Positions 1 through 13,408 of a DNA stretch of 64,000 nucleotides are shown here, piece by piece. The position numbers and the translations under genes are program-made. The first letter of the stretch is position 1. Every line of letters starts with the position of its first letter. Below the pieces are notes generated by a model that was not told the DNA's origin, did no database searches, and was given only the letters and a program-made list of their open reading frames with translations. The stretch is from Rallus limicola (lineage: Eukaryota; Chordata; Aves; Gruiformes; Rallidae), in the NCBI GenBank assembly GCA_022605955.1, contig JAKCOZ010000001.1, positions 35,017,646 through 35,081,645 on the forward strand. The letters run 5' to 3'.

Positions 1-74
1 TGGCATCAGCTGTATCTTCTTTAATATCAGACACAAAACCAAATTATCCTATCTATTTTTTGATCATGGATATG

Positions 75-660
75 GTCCAAATCTGGAGCCCTCAACACAA
101 GAAGGACATGGACCTCTTGGAGTGGATTCAGAGGATGGCCACAAAGACTTGTAAAAAAACCCCAAACCAAAAACAAAAAACCCAACCCCAAAGCAAATTA
201 AAAAGGAGGGCCACAAAAATGACCAGAGGTCTGGAGCACCTCTCCTATGAAGATGGGCTGAGAGAGTTGGGCTTCTTCAGCCTGGAGAAGAGAAGGCTCC
301 AGGAAAATCTTATAGTGGCCTTCCAGTACCTGAAGAGAAAGCTGGGGAGAGATTGTTCACATGAGCATGTAGGAATAGAACAAGCGGTAATGGCTTTAAA
401 CAGGATCACGGTAGGTTTAGATTAGACATTAGGAAGAAGTTCTTCACTATGAAGATGGTGAAACACTGGAACAGGTTGCCCAGAGAGGTTGTGGAGACCC
501 CATCCCTGGGGACATTCATGGTCACGCACGATGAAGCTCTGAGCAATCTGATCCAGTAAAAGGTGGTCCCTGCAGTAAGCAGGGGTTGGACTAGATGACC
601 TTTAAAGGTCTCTTCCATCCTATCACATTCTATGATTCTGTGAGGATTCTATGATTCTAT
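75..660 (+). mobile_element. CR1 LINE 3' fragment with A/C-rich insert
   Basis: Sequence from 'tctggagccctcaacacaa' through 'cagcctggagaagagaaggc' and 'ggttggactagatgacc' to 'tctatgattctatt' follows the 3' part of avian CR1, including the terminal attctatg-type repeats. The copy is truncated at the 5' end, as usual for CR1. It is interrupted at about 148-199 by an A/C-rich stretch bordered on both sides by ggccacaaa. The open frame over 60-425 is a decayed CR1 ORF2 end and is not a host gene. Confidence 0.9.
148..199. repeat. A/C-rich insert inside CR1, flanked by ggccacaaa
   Basis: An acttgtaa start is followed by runs of A broken by CCC or CCCC. The CR1 word ggccacaaa appears on both sides, so the stretch looks inserted or locally expanded with a short duplication. 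A related tract sits at the matching place beside the CR1 at 39.68 kb. Confidence 0.6.
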
Positions 661-803
661 TAATTTCTTTTGTTTCCTGGAATTCAAACTTGGCAATATA
701 AGCAACACTAAATGAGGTAAGAAAAATGAGAAAGAATTTTTTTTTAAAGGAATGACAAAGTTTGAACAAATGCTATGATGCTTCCATATCTACACACACA
801 CTG

Positions 804-820
804 AATATATATATATATAA
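804..820. repeat. (TA)n microsatellite
   Basis: About eight TA units, preceded at about 791-801 by a short (AC)n run. Confidence 0.85.
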
Positions 821-1700
821 AATCATGAAGACAAGTTTTGCCAAATTTAATTGCAACAATAATATTTTACTAGCAGTCTGCACAGCATCATGAATTTAAA
901 TTCTCCTTGGAGCTGGCAAGCACAATGCAGACTAGAAACCAATTTGCATCAGGCACTGCAATACATACGTCAGTCTGAAATTCTGGATTCCTATGTCTGC
1001 CCAACACAACTCTCATGTTCAGCTGACTTATCTGATCAAAAGAAACAATAGCTGGTGATATAGTTAAATAAAATTCAATAGGTTTAGACCCATTGTCATG
1101 ACTTCTAAGGAACACTGGAAGCATGTTTATAAGTAAGGCCTGAGCAGAGAAAGAATAGCTCCAAGACAGGTTGTACCTCAAAGTATCACTAGGCAATGCA
1201 ATGCTTGTATCCCTGCATTACTGTTGCCTGTGCTACACCTCATTTCCTGACTTGTAATTTTTCTGGCAATCACTAAATTAACAAACATGCAAAAACATCA
1301 TTAATGATATCACAGCAGATAATTTCTTCTCGAGAGCAAACAGATCTTTACCAACTCAGCATTTCAAGAAACAGATTTGAAATGAAGTTCTGTTGAGATT
1401 TATCATTTGCTACTTGGAAAACAAAGCTGTTGATGCTTAGCAGCTTCAGTCTGTAAAAGTATTTCTGAGTTTCCAGTTCTATGTGCTTACTGAGATTCAG
1501 AAGAGAAAGAGGGAGAGATATTATGAATTTGTCATATAACATAAATCCAGAGATTTTAAATCTTAAATTCAAAAAAGAAAAACTGCAGCCAGCATTATAA
1601 AAGATATTTTACATTTTTATTGCATACATCATATAACTTTATTTATACCAGGATCTTCGTGTACTACCCCTATTTTTTATTAACATTAAAAATGCCTTAC

Positions 1701-1795
1701 TTGTTTGCAACCAAACGCATCACTGTCCAGTCTTTTGGAAACATCTCTGGTCGTATTAGTATCCGGAACACAGTGAAAATCTGCAGCAGGAAATC
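1701..1795 (-). CDS. DOCK4: DOCK4 exon w15: helical region, last exon visible
   Basis: 95 bases: 31 codons plus AA, the first two bases of an Asn codon that must be completed by the next exon beyond the window. It reads DFLLQIFTVFRILIRPEMF then PKDWTVMRLVAN. The FP-DW-MRL pattern is common to DOCK3 and DOCK4, and the IRPEMFPKDW form is that of DOCK4. Acceptor CCAAAG, donor GTAAGG. Confidence 0.95.
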
Positions 1796-2547
1796 CTTTG
1801 GAAGGAAAAGTAGCAGTCATATGTCTTCGCTACCTCAGTAAGAGCAATAAGCTTTAAAAATATTTTAATCAGACACAAAAAATCAATATAGAAATAGGAG
1901 AAAGGCACTTATTTGCAACACAGCTACACCTCTGAATATTTTTCCTTTTGTTTTGATTCCCCAAGAATGCTTCAAATAGTGATTTAATTCCTTTTTTCAT
2001 AAAAGGAGGAAAATAATTTAATGTGCTATTTGATTGACAGCAATGCATAAGAGAAATGTCAAAGATGCATTTGGTTTCCACCCATACACTTCCACAAATG
2101 CGGTCCCGAGAACAATTTGCAAATCAGAAAAGCACTTTACAAACAGTACAGGCTTCTGAATATCTCCTTAATCATGTCAGGTTTTCATCACTTTCAAGAT
2201 TTATTCTAGAAGTGGCATTATTTGGTGGGAAAGAGAATGTAAGGACAATTTTATCCTTGGGTTTGAAAAGACCAGTGGATTCAACAGTGATGCCCAGGCC
2301 CCTAAACTGCTGTCGCAGCTGGCTGGCTGTATGCAAGTCACTTAACCAATCTACCTCATTTGCTGAATCTAAAAAATAGTGAACACTCATGAGCTCCTTT
2401 GAATATAGAAAACACTACTTAAGAGCTTTTAGCATTATCGTCTCCTATGTCATTTAAATCACTAATAGATAACTAAACTATTCCTTTCAGCACATGACTT
2501 TTCAGATTTTCTTTTCACAAACAAAACTACCAACAAGGATAATATTT

Positions 2548-3060
2548 CTACTGGCCCATTTTGATTCTGTATAGTACTGACAGTATTTTTTTAGTAAGCA
2601 AGATGGAGCTTTTGACATCATGAAGAATATGAGACAAGTGATATAACGAGCATAACAGAATCAAAGAGGCACCTGGCCTTGAAATGTTTTGTATTGATTC
2701 CGCCCTCATCTCGTCTAGAGAGTTAGCCTGAAACACAGAGAAGATGAATATACAAACAAGGGATACCAAATAATTTTGAACACCAACATATATATTCTCA
2801 TGGGCATTTCCCACAGTGTACATGATGGGCATTGCACAACAGATGTCTTTCATTAGAGAATCACTGCAAAAGGGGACAAATGCAGGAGCTGGGAGAGTCA
2901 GATGAGATCCCTGTACACACCCACCAGAGAAGATTACATAAAAAAGACAACCTGTTTTCTGAGCAAGATGCCAAAAAATTATCCATACTAAAGAGTATAA
3001 ATGATACTCATTGCAGAAAGCAGTGTTTGAATGCAGGTGACCGGCTTTACAGATAAACAA
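2548..3060 (-). other. Unassigned 170-codon open frame in intron
   Basis: The longest open frame in the window that is not exon- or transposon-derived. The deduced peptide is hydrophobic and cysteine-rich without a recognisable domain or repeat, and it lies on the gene's own strand inside a 7.2-kb intron. A chance frame of this length in about 128 kb of both-strand AT-rich DNA is not surprising. I do not regard it as a gene. Confidence 0.15.
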
Positions 3061-3823
3061 GTAGCTCTATGAGCAACACATTTATTCCAGACCAGTTTAT
3101 TGTATCTTTGTACCTTGCAGTTAAATTTCAACATTTCTGCCTGCTCCTGCTCCTTTTTTTCTTTAGGGCGTTACCTCCTTTCCCTGTGCCACAATCCCTC
3201 CATCTCTATGCCATAATCCCAACAATATGGAAATGCCCTGAATGCTGCCCTATGTCCCCTCACAACAATGTCCCAAATTCTCACATATCCCGTTTTTATC
3301 CCATCTGTTGTCCAGATACAATACATGTTGCTGATGTTAGGGAATTAATAGACTGACTGCTGAACTGAAGAGACCAAGTGGCTCTTGTTGGGAAACCAAG
3401 CAATGGTTCAAGGACTTAAAACCCAAGGACTGGCATGAAGCTTAGTGCCATTGAGACCCATGAGCCACTGCCAAAGCCTGCTGAAATTAATTTGCTTGTT
3501 CAAAAGTCATTAAGAAAGGAATGACAGAGAGGAAGATCATATATGCTTCATTTCTTTAGTTAACTAGGCTAAAACCAGAATAAAACTTTTATTCCAATAA
3601 AGCTTTAACACAAAGCAAATGTAGACACTGGCATTAAATTTTGAATCATTAATACAAGGCTAATTATTTCTAACTTTAAGTGAAAAAGCCAGAAAATTTT
3701 GTCATCAATTTCATGATAAGCAATATTAGATTAAAAAAACATGGATTTCAAATGTTGGAGTAAGGTTCATGATCTCTTTGTTACAGTACATGTTAAGAAC
3801 ATATAAACAAAATGAGGTATAAT

Positions 3824-4590
3824 CAGGTCCTGCACTTGGGTCACAACAATCCCATGCCATGCTACAGGCTTGGAGAGGAGCAGCTGGAAAGCTGCCTGAT
3901 GAAAAGGACCTGGGGATGTTGGTTGATGGCCAGGTGAATGTGAGCCAGCAGTGTGCCCAGGTGGCCAGAGCAGCCAACAGGATGCTGGCCTATATCAGAA
4001 ATAGTGTCGCCAGCAGGACTAGGGAAGTGATTGTCCCACTGCACACAGCTCTCGAGGTGTGAGGCCACACCTTGAGTGCTGCGTGCAGTATTGGGCTCCT
4101 CGCTACAAGATTGGAGTGCTGGAGTGAGTCCAGAGAATATATTTAATAAAGCTGGTAAAGGGCCTAGAGCACAATCTGATGAGGAGCAGTTGAGAGAACT
4201 GGGGTGGCTTAGCCTGGAGAAAAGGAGGCTTATGGGAGACTTCATTGCTATCTACAGCTGCCTGCAAGGTGGTTGTTGTGAGGTGGGTGTTGGTCTCTTC
4301 TCCCAAGTAATAATTAGCAAGACAAGAGGAAATGGCCTCAAGTTGCACTGGGAGAGGCAGGGGTGCAGGCGCATAGATTGGATAATAGGTACAACTGTTC
4401 AACTTCTTCACTGAAAGGGTTGACAAGCATTGGAACAGGCTGTTCAGGGAAGTGTTTGAGTCATCATCCATGGAAGTGTTTAAAAGGCATGTGTATGTGG
4501 TGCTTGGGGACATGGTTTAGTGGTGGACTTGGCAGTGATAGGTTAACAGTTGGACTTGGTCTTAAAGGTCTTTTGTTCACTCCTAAAGGA
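3824..4590 (+). mobile_element. CR1 LINE fragment (end of ORF2 and 3' UTR)
   Basis: It begins 'aggtcctgcacttgggtc', the CR1 RT C-terminal region, and continues with 'gatgttggttgatggccag', 'cagcagtgtgcccaggtggc' and 'agcctggagaaaaggaggct', ending near 'cttaaaggtcttttgttcac'. It reads on the plus strand, antisense to DOCK4. It is full of frameshifts and stops, and the overlapping small open frames in both directions are by-products. Confidence 0.9.
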
Positions 4591-7500
4591 CCCACCTCCA
4601 TGTAGCAATCCCATAAAATGTTTTGACCAGCATTACAATGCCTGCCATTTTGCATGATGGAATTGCTTATTTTTGTGCCATGATCCAAACATTATAGGAC
4701 ATTACTGTAAAGTACCATTCATGGAAGACCAACTTTGTGACTACATTTTGAACTGTTTTCTTTGCACCAAACTATTGTCTTTCATAGTTGTATCTGCTCT
4801 GCTGAACACATCATACTGATTAGTAACAGATTTTAACATTTAAAAAATATTTTTGCCGGCAGTATAAGTGAACTAACATTTGGTTGGTTGAGTACAGATG
4901 TAATTACTGTCTCATACGCCTTCTATCTTAAGAGACAGGCAGGGAGTAATTTTGTCCTTTTACATACTCTAAATACCATCTCTTAATATTCCGACTGAGA
5001 ATACGTGAGTTCTAGTACTATCTTACACCACACCACTTAATATCACAATAACAGTTCAGTTTCCTCCAACAGCAATATTTGCTTGATGAAATTATCAAAC
5101 TGTGATATAATCGAGAAGCACAGCTTTCTGAAAGACTGATGACCATCTACTCATTTAATCAAAAACTGCCTTGGATTTCTTTCACATTATCCTGTGTGAA
5201 TGGAAAACACTCTCTAAAGCAGGTCAGATACTTCTTCACTGCATCTCTCAGGGTGGATCTATATTAGCATTTTACTTGGAATCAACTTTAAAACTAATTG
5301 CTTGATCATCCATCACTTTGGTTCACACTGCTGAGTTATCAAACTACCTGGTATCAAGTCACTGTAGAGCATCCTAGAGAGGCTTTTTTGTAGAGTAACA
5401 AGGTGCCCATAAAAATGAGGATGGTTGGTCAGTGAGCTGTCTCTGCCTACACAACTCATCCCTCCTGTGGCCAGATGCTTTCCCAGATGTTCTTTCCTTA
5501 CCTCAATCTATATTAAAAGCCATCCAATTAGTTGTTTTAGAGCTACCCCTCTGCCCCAGCACTTCTCCTTTCAGAAATCCTATAGCTGAATAGATGTTCC
5601 TGCAAGGAAGGGGAGGATGGTGGCTAGAACTGAACTTCTCCACCAGACACATTTCCCATGCCTAAGCCATGTCCAAGGGGTCATAAAGGAACAAAGGAAT
5701 AAATTGCATTTGGTGGTAGGGTTTGGTACTCTGCTTTTTTGGCTGGAAGAGAAAGATCAGAGAACTAGTAATGTTTACGCACATCCCTGTATTATCATTG
5801 TATCTCTCCTGTATATCTGTTGTGCCACATTAAACAGGGTATACTGCCAGTGGATAAAATCTAGGCCTTCTGGCAGGTTCTTACCTGTTTGTTTTGACTT
5901 CTTTTAATCTACTTATTAAAAACCTCACATATATCAACCAAAACCACCTTGCAGTGGTCAAAGCTGCATTGTGCTAACATATACTGTGTTCTCATTTACT
6001 TTCCCACTCCTCCTATTTATAACTTCCACTGTTGCCTTTTGTCATAAATTATATCTGAGCTTTTTTGCGGCAGCAAATATCCACCTACAAGGGTGCCTCT
6101 GTTCTATAAATTGCTATAAAATATATTTACTAGAAGAAGATGGTATTTTGTGGTAAGCAAAGGGAGCATATATTTAAAATAATATTGAAAGATAAAAGGA
6201 AGCATTTAAAATTACTGCCTCAATAAATTCAATGTTTCAAAAAGTGAGTGAAATATGGTCTCTGGTGCTACCACTCAGCCATGAATCCCCTGTTATTTCT
6301 TTCCTACATCATTTGCATGTTTTCAAATATAAAATGGGTTTCGCTTTTTTTTTTTCTATATTTTGCTTTGTGGGAACCTGACTCTCAAAGAACTGACTAA
6401 AATAAAAAGTCACCAAATCAATTACGTAAACTAAATTAACTTACAAAATAAAGGAAATATTTCCATGAACAACCACTCCTTTAAAGCATCACTGAGATGC
6501 ATGTCATATAAAAATGTGTTCATGTCATTCCTTCAAAGTCTCCACTTTGCTCTACTGTGATTAACAAGCTGGAAACAGTCTTTGATAATTTTGGTACAGA
6601 TTGTTAAATAAAACAAACTTACAAATATTTTTTGACAGAATGAATTACAACTTTTATTCTCTTTTTTTCAAGTACTTGGAAGAGTGAATTCTTGTTTGGA
6701 GAATTGGTTTGGTGGGGGTATTTTTTAAATAATATCAACAAATTCTGTGCTAGCATGTATTCATACAAGCACTTGACATAGTTGCCTTGCAAATTAGTCC
6801 AGAAAAAAGAATAACTTGTGATATCAGAGCCTAGCCTCATTGTTCAGTAGAGATGGTTAATTATAAACAGAGGGAGTCAAAGCAAGAAGAGCACAGGAGA
6901 TAACAATTCAGAAGTTTGGGTTATACTCAGATAAGCCCCTTGCAAACCTCATATAAGATTTGTAACTTGTAGTGTGGTTTAGGGAAGACCCAAACAACTC
7001 TGGCATCACTAGCAAGGGGGCAAAAAGAGGATTTAAAAATGCAGCAAAAGCTGATGGGAACTACCACTGAAGCTTAAACCTGAAAGTACAAGATTAACAA
7101 TGGCTACTAGCCCACATTGACACCTTCTGAATCTTCATTTACTCATACTGATGTCATTTCCTAAGAAGCCTATCTTAACACAGTATAAAATACCAAGGAA
7201 GTTCCATGCTTGGTAAACAAGTTAGAAAAATACAGAGGTAAGAGGCAATACGGTTTAGATAGCCTAAGTCATACACAGTCACCTCATGATTAACAGCAGT
7301 GTCAGCCTCACACACTAGCTCTCATCTTTCCCTCTTGCTCTCCATTATACACATTTCAGTGATATTTGATATTTCCAAATGAGGGGAAAAAACCAATATA
7401 GTATTTAAGATTCAGAAGAGAAGGAATGCTACATTAATTATGATCAACCTACTGCCATTGAATCACTGGTGAAGCTGACGCTGATTAGATGAGATCTGAA

Positions 7501-8994
7501 TGGAAATAACAAACTCTGGACTCGAGTTCTTAAGACCTCAATTTTGATAGCTGATGGCACTGGCTACAGCTGCTTTCCATATGTCTCTGTATAATAGTAG
7601 GGTATGTGCGTGGGGGGAATATAAATGTGTCAAATCAAACACCATTCAAGCACTAATTCTAGAGATTTTTCACATTCTAGAAGAAAGAAAGTCTGAATAA
7701 ACTCAACACTGTATTTCATAGATACATCAAACAGAAATAAAACTTGAAACCTCTATGAAACCTAAAAATCTAAACCTAGAAATATAGACTTACCTCAGAA
7801 TTCACACAAACGGAATATTTTCAGTTAAAAATGCCTAGATTGCCCAACATACACTAAAAATTGCCTAAGGATGACAACTATGCAAGGTGAAAACATGCTG
7901 TAATATTTGTATTAAAATCGTCACCCTACATAGCTCCTAGGGAGTACCCTTCATTCATGGCAGACAACCTCTCAGCAGCAGTTTTTATTTTTCAAGCTCA
8001 ATATGACCATCTCACTACAAAGCAAAGGCACTCATGGATGGTATGCTCTCTTCAGAACAGCGCCGAAGCGCTATAAGGATTGTAAGGAAATCTGAACTTG
8101 CACTGTAACTACACCACCCTTTTCAGGCTAGTACTTCAGTTTATCAAATTAAGATAATTTAAGAGTAACATCTAAAAATATACTAATACACGAGGGCATT
8201 ATTACTCTCTGTCTATACTGGCTGAATAATGGGCATAAATGATCACTCAAGATTTCTTGTGAAAATAAAATTTGGTACTATATAAGTTTGTCATGATATA
8301 GCAAGGTGGAAGTCTTAATGTATATCTTTATACAGGAAATCTTAGCTTTTAAAATGTTTTTTTAAAAATCCACCACTCCTCCTCCAAAAGGGAATCATAA
8401 ATACTTTATCTCCATAAACCTGGTAGTTCCAACAATGAAATTGGTAGAAACTGTACTGAAAGAGTTCTGCAGCTTTTCTCTTCCATGATTAAACTGGGCA
8501 GATAGACATTATGAATCTGACAGGTATTCCTGCCAATGGACTTGCTGCACAGTTAAGAAAAACAGAGACTGAGTTGAATACGCATTTCTCAAGCTGTGTG
8601 GTTGTCATTGCTGAACATAATTTAATGAATGAATAAATAATACAGAATAAACAAGAAACTGCAACTGCCTGTCAGGAAGAATCAGGCAGAACTGTGTAAC
8701 CTTAGACTGACATCATCTTTGAAACAGGCTAAGTCGTTTGCTTTAAATCTATTACACAGTTCTGACCCCATCCCTACTCTATCTGCTGTTATTGTAGAAG
8801 CAACAGTAATCCTAACCCCACTATAAGAGTGGACCTAAGTACACATGAAAGCCTGTGCAAAAGTTAATCTGAAAAACAGTCTGCATTTCAATACTGAAGT
8901 GTTTCATCAAAGCACAGGAATATCTGAAAGAGAGATTAATCAAAAACAGAAATAAAGAGACCCGAAGGAGGGGAAAGACAGTTCTGTTTCTTAC

Positions 8995-9093
8995 CCTCAG
9001 ATCTTCCTTTGTGTTGAAGCTATCAAGAAGCTGCTGATAATGTCTATCAGTCATTTGTCGCAAGAGTGACAACAAACAGGAGACAAATTCCCC
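8995..9093 (-). CDS. DOCK4: DOCK4 exon w14: helical region, RQMTDRHYQQLLDSF
   Basis: 99 bases, 33 whole codons (frame-neutral). It reads GEFVSCLLSLLRQMTDRHY then QQLLDSFNTKEDLR. This is one of the best discriminators between DOCK4 and DOCK3, where I recall RQMTDAHYQHLLNNF. The donor was placed after AGG (GTAAGA) so that the frame continues into the next exon. Acceptor GAACAG. Confidence 0.96.
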
Positions 9094-12000
9094 CTGTTCA
9101 GATAAGTCAAGAATAGAAATATTACAGATTATGTCTTCTGTATTTGAGCTTAAACTGTCATCTTACAAGCACTTAAAAATAATTAACAAATGCAAGGGAA
9201 ACTAATCTAAAATTAGGAAACATTATTTATTAGACTCTATATGTTGTGAACACACACTGATTTAGCTATGAATTTCCAGATTAAAGAATAGTTTTTCCCC
9301 AAATGTATTTTACATGCTTAACAAAACCTATTTCAGATAGGTCCAGAAAGGATAAACAAGTTAAAGTTTGACTTGTTTCCCTTGGATTTGTTTTTAAACA
9401 GATTACTTAGATTGATAAAATTATAACCTCTTCAATCAGTCTTGAAACAAATATTTTAAAAAATATTTTGCAACATTTCTGGGAAAATGGTATTGTTTTC
9501 CTTTATGGAAGAAATTAATTGAGTTAGCTGGGAATTATTTCAACATATTTCTCCATTGCAAAAAACCTACTTGTCAAAAGTAAAACTCATTTATAGGACT
9601 AAAGAAACTGAAAATGTTTTGATCAGAAATTTCCTTGGGCCTTCAGAGGAATTTCTTATTGAAACATATCTAGGAGTTGAGCTTAATTACAGACCACTCT
9701 CCATTGTGCTGATGATTCCTGGATACACACTGCAGAAAGGGGATGCTCCGGGCAAGCAGGTGAGGGACTTGGTGGACTATCATGCAGATTCCTCGCTGCC
9801 TCTACTGATGGATATTTACCAGGCTGTTCTTTGAACAGTACAGGATTCCAGAGCAGAACAGGACTGGAGATTTCCAGCAAGTGATCAAACCACCCATACA
9901 TTCTCTTCCCTTCCTGTCTGCTTGCTTACTTTTGAACTGGGAAGAAACACTGAATGACATCAACCTGGTCCAACTGCAGGGTGAAAGACTTAAAGTTCTG
10001 GATTGCATCTCAGTGCTTAAACCAGAAGAATTCTGCAATCTTAAAGATTTGTTAAAAAGTGGGCCTCTACCTACAAGGAATGAGACCAGGAAAACGGACA
10101 AGTGTGATGACAGTACTTTAATAAGGTGTCTTTCATTATTTTTTTCAAGTCAAATTTTGGGAAGATTTTCTCATGTCTTTCATTAAAAAAAGTGAATAGG
10201 AAAAAAAGGAGTCAGTTTTCAAAGGAATGGCTATTCTGGATTTTACATCAGAAGGTTAAATTCACTTGTGATTATGTCTTGTATAGTTAGTGGTGTGTGA
10301 GGTGATGGCTTTCACTGGCAACATAGTGATAAAAATAATAATTGTCTTGTCCATAATAAGATTCTACACTGAAATAATGATCCCAGATTAATTATATCCC
10401 TGCAAACCCATTGTTTTTTTAAAAGTAAACACAGTAATCTCAAAACTATATCCTAAAGCTACAAAAGCTCTTAATCTTCATGCTCTGGGTATAACCACCA
10501 AGGTTAAATATCTGAAAGTTTATTTCCAATACTATCAGGTTCTCTTCAAAAAACAATAATACTTTGATCTTTTATAATTATTTTAAAATATTTTTATTGT
10601 CATTATATCTAACCTTAATAGAATTTACCGTGACACTTAGTATAATGTAGGTATGATCTTTGGAGGCTTGTATTCCAAAAGCTGAGACCACTCAGATTTG
10701 GGTAATTAGCCAAAATAAACAGAGTAAATATCTAATGGTGTAAATTTACACGATTGCTAGCTTGAGTGACAATACTTGAGTATGAACTTTTTGAATAATT
10801 TCCTTCTTGCCTAAGCATTTTTAGAAATCCTTTCTAGTTACCTTCCTTCAGTGTTCCCTCATGGACTTTGACTTATAGTAGTATATTAAAAAATCCCAAT
10901 CTATTACAGAAAGCTGTACTATTATAGTTGACACATTAGCTTCAAAAAGGTAACAGCTTTAGCTAATTGTTAACTGACTTCTAAATTTGAGCTTTTATTT
11001 CAAATGTAGGTAGCTGTACAGCCAGCTCATTTTTAAAGTAACAATGAACATTCAACTGCATTTGTTGGACTCAACACAAAAATGAAGGCTCTAAGATTTC
11101 TGCCAGTGTTATACCACTTGTCAGGGTATGTGCAAATCTTGCACCAAAGCAAACTCCACACACATAACGACCTTGATAAAAAAAAGCATTTAGTGCTGTA
11201 AGTCGAGCCAAGCAGTATATCCAATTCACTCTAGGTGGAATCCTGAAGATTTTTTTTGTGTCTTAAAGAGCATAATTATTAAAATATGTGGAGCTCACAA
11301 CTAAATTGCAATTCATTAAGTTCTGAGGGACTGTACTTCCAAGATCTGAAATCAAGAACGGTTAGCTCTAATTGGATTCCTTTGTTACTTCATTATATGC
11401 AAATGTATTTTTCTTAAGGAAATCTAAACTAGTGTCACAGACATATTAAAGCAGTTTTACTTTTACCATTGCATAAAATTCAATGTTAGTGCAATATCTC
11501 TAACACTGACACCCTGAAGACACATCGTCATTGTGCTCAGTTTAAAGCTCCACATCATCTTGCAGGTTACAAGATCCTTCATTGCAAATTGAAATGGTAC
11601 CAAGATACTTGAGATGAAAGAAACATGGTCATGGCAGCACACAGCCTGATGCTGCCTGATTTTATGCTGCTTCTTTGCACGGAAAAGCAGTGACACGTGA
11701 GCCTAGAAGACCACACTGAGATGAGTTTGGAGCTGCTTCCACAAAGAAGACTGTATCTCATGAAAAACTATGACAAAAATTTATCCAGTGTGCTGCTGTG
11801 ATACATCTCACAAACAGTATTTTGTGATACATGCAGCTTGAAATAATGTTAACATACTGGAACAGAGCTTACTGCTGTACTCACATCGAGTACTTCATCA
11901 TACTTGCTCTACAAATAGTTCCAAGAATCTGGCTCTGAGTGTTGCCATAAGCCCATACTGCATGATGTTTCTACATAAATGTATATAATTGCCTTATGCT

Positions 12001-13408
12001 GTGCTGTGAGTCACTTCCACATTAAGAATTCTTTGAGGTGCCTGTGGTGACAATGACATGGCTTTTCTGATGCATAAAAAGAAAATTTTGCAACTTGAAA
12101 GCACTTTCAGAGTCTAATTTTTTGATGGTGTGAAAGAATTAGGCTGTCATAGTGTTTTATGAAAACTTAATCTGCAAGCAAGTGGATATATCTCAGAAGA
12201 AACCAATCAACTCAGAGCTTTGCCACACTAACAGTCTAATACTACAACTCTCACTTCAGCTGAGATTTTCGTGTAATGTCTAATATGCCATACAGTGTAC
12301 ATTTTCAATTTTCTAATATAAAGGAAAAACCTCCAAAACTCTTAGATGTATAGGCCTACTGAATCACAGTGATTAAAGCATGGTATTATTTTATTATGGA
12401 GCATGGGCAGCTCCATAAAACACCCCTATAATATTTGTTCTCTATGGGATAAATTAAAACAAACAAAAACCCCAACAATACATTTCTTCCACAGCTATTA
12501 AATGCTTTTTGAAATGTTTGATCTCAGAGGAAATTCTGGTTTGAAAAGCAAACATCTATTCATTAGCAAAAACCATTACAGTGTAAAAATTGGGCAATTA
12601 ATTAATTAAGTGTATAATGAGATGGTAAATCACACAGCATAGTGTGTTCTCTTCACAAAACGTCCCCCCTCACCTCAGATCGGAGTCATATCCCTTGCTA
12701 TATTAGAACTGATTTGCCCTTCAAAAGCAAACCGGGAATATTGCTGAAAACAAAGCAAAATAATACTTCATTTTTTTTCAGCAATGCTCATTCTAGCCTT
12801 TCTTGTAAATGCCTGCACTTCAAACTTCTAATTTGCATGAGTTGTTATAGCATGTTGACCAAAACATTTTTTATTCTTCTAAATACGCCCTGTTTGCTCT
12901 ACTTCATGTGATAGAAATGAAGCTGCAATGCTCAGCCCAGAGAACAAGAAAATCCCTTTAAATTAATAAATTTGGATTTTTAGGAGTTAGCATCACAGAT
13001 TCTGCAGGAATTTTTTGTGCTGCTTCATCATGGAAAAACGTATGCATTTTAGGAAGTAAAACATTGAGATTGATACTCTTCTGTTCTCAGGAATTCAGAT
13101 GCAAAGAGTTTCAAACAGCTATTAAATTTGTCAGCAAGAGAAGCGTAATGAAATAATTATTGAACTGGAACAGTCTCAAAAATATTATCTTTTGGGTTTT
13201 TTTTTCTGGTTCACAGTTTATAATTAAATTTAATGAAAAAAATATTCATTTTCACTGGAAACACCAAAGTGGAAAAGAAAAGTTTTGTTACCTTGTTTTA
13301 CACACACAAAATCTTGACAGTGTGAATTTCAACACGAAAACAATGTTGCCACAAGTCTAGTTCTCCAACTGATGAAATTTATGAGCAATTTAATCAGAGA
13401 AAACTTAC
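9094..13408 (-). other. DOCK4 intron w13-w14 (4.3 kb)
   Basis: Phase 0. It contains a moderately GC-rich stretch with two open frames on the plus strand (about 9.56-10.19 kb) that I cannot assign. The remainder is AT-rich with nothing recognised. Confidence 0.7.
9556..10186 (+). other. Intronic stretch with two open frames, origin unknown
   Basis: Two adjacent plus-strand frames (92 codons at 9556-9834 and 101 codons at 9881-10186) cover a stretch richer in GC than its neighbours. I recognise no domain. It could be an old transposon or LTR piece, a conserved non-coding element, or chance. It is antisense to DOCK4. Confidence 0.2.

Larger units (their letters stand above)
1..1700 (-). other. 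DOCK4 intron after w15 (partial)
   Basis: Phase 2. The next exon (expected VIITTVLYLSDAL-like) is not found in these 1.7 kb, so it lies beyond position 1. A CR1 copy occupies about 75-660 and a (TA)n tract lies near 804-820. The minus-strand open frame at 888-1196 has no recognisable similarity. Confidence 0.75.
1796..8994 (-). other. DOCK4 intron w14-w15 (7.2 kb)
   Basis: Phase 0. It contains one CR1 fragment at 3.82-4.59 kb and the longest open frame of the window (170 codons, minus strand, 2548-3060), which has no recognisable homology. 4.6-8.9 kb is AT-rich with no feature I can name. Confidence 0.75.

Noticed and set aside
60..425. A 121-codon plus-strand open frame near the window start
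   Set aside because: It is the decayed end of CR1 ORF2 running through an A/C-rich insert.
1620..1841. A 73-codon plus-strand open frame over exon w15
   Set aside because: It is the antisense shadow of a DOCK4 exon.
3726..4688. Several overlapping open frames on both strands
   Set aside because: They all fall on or run just beyond a CR1 copy and are by-products of its sequence.
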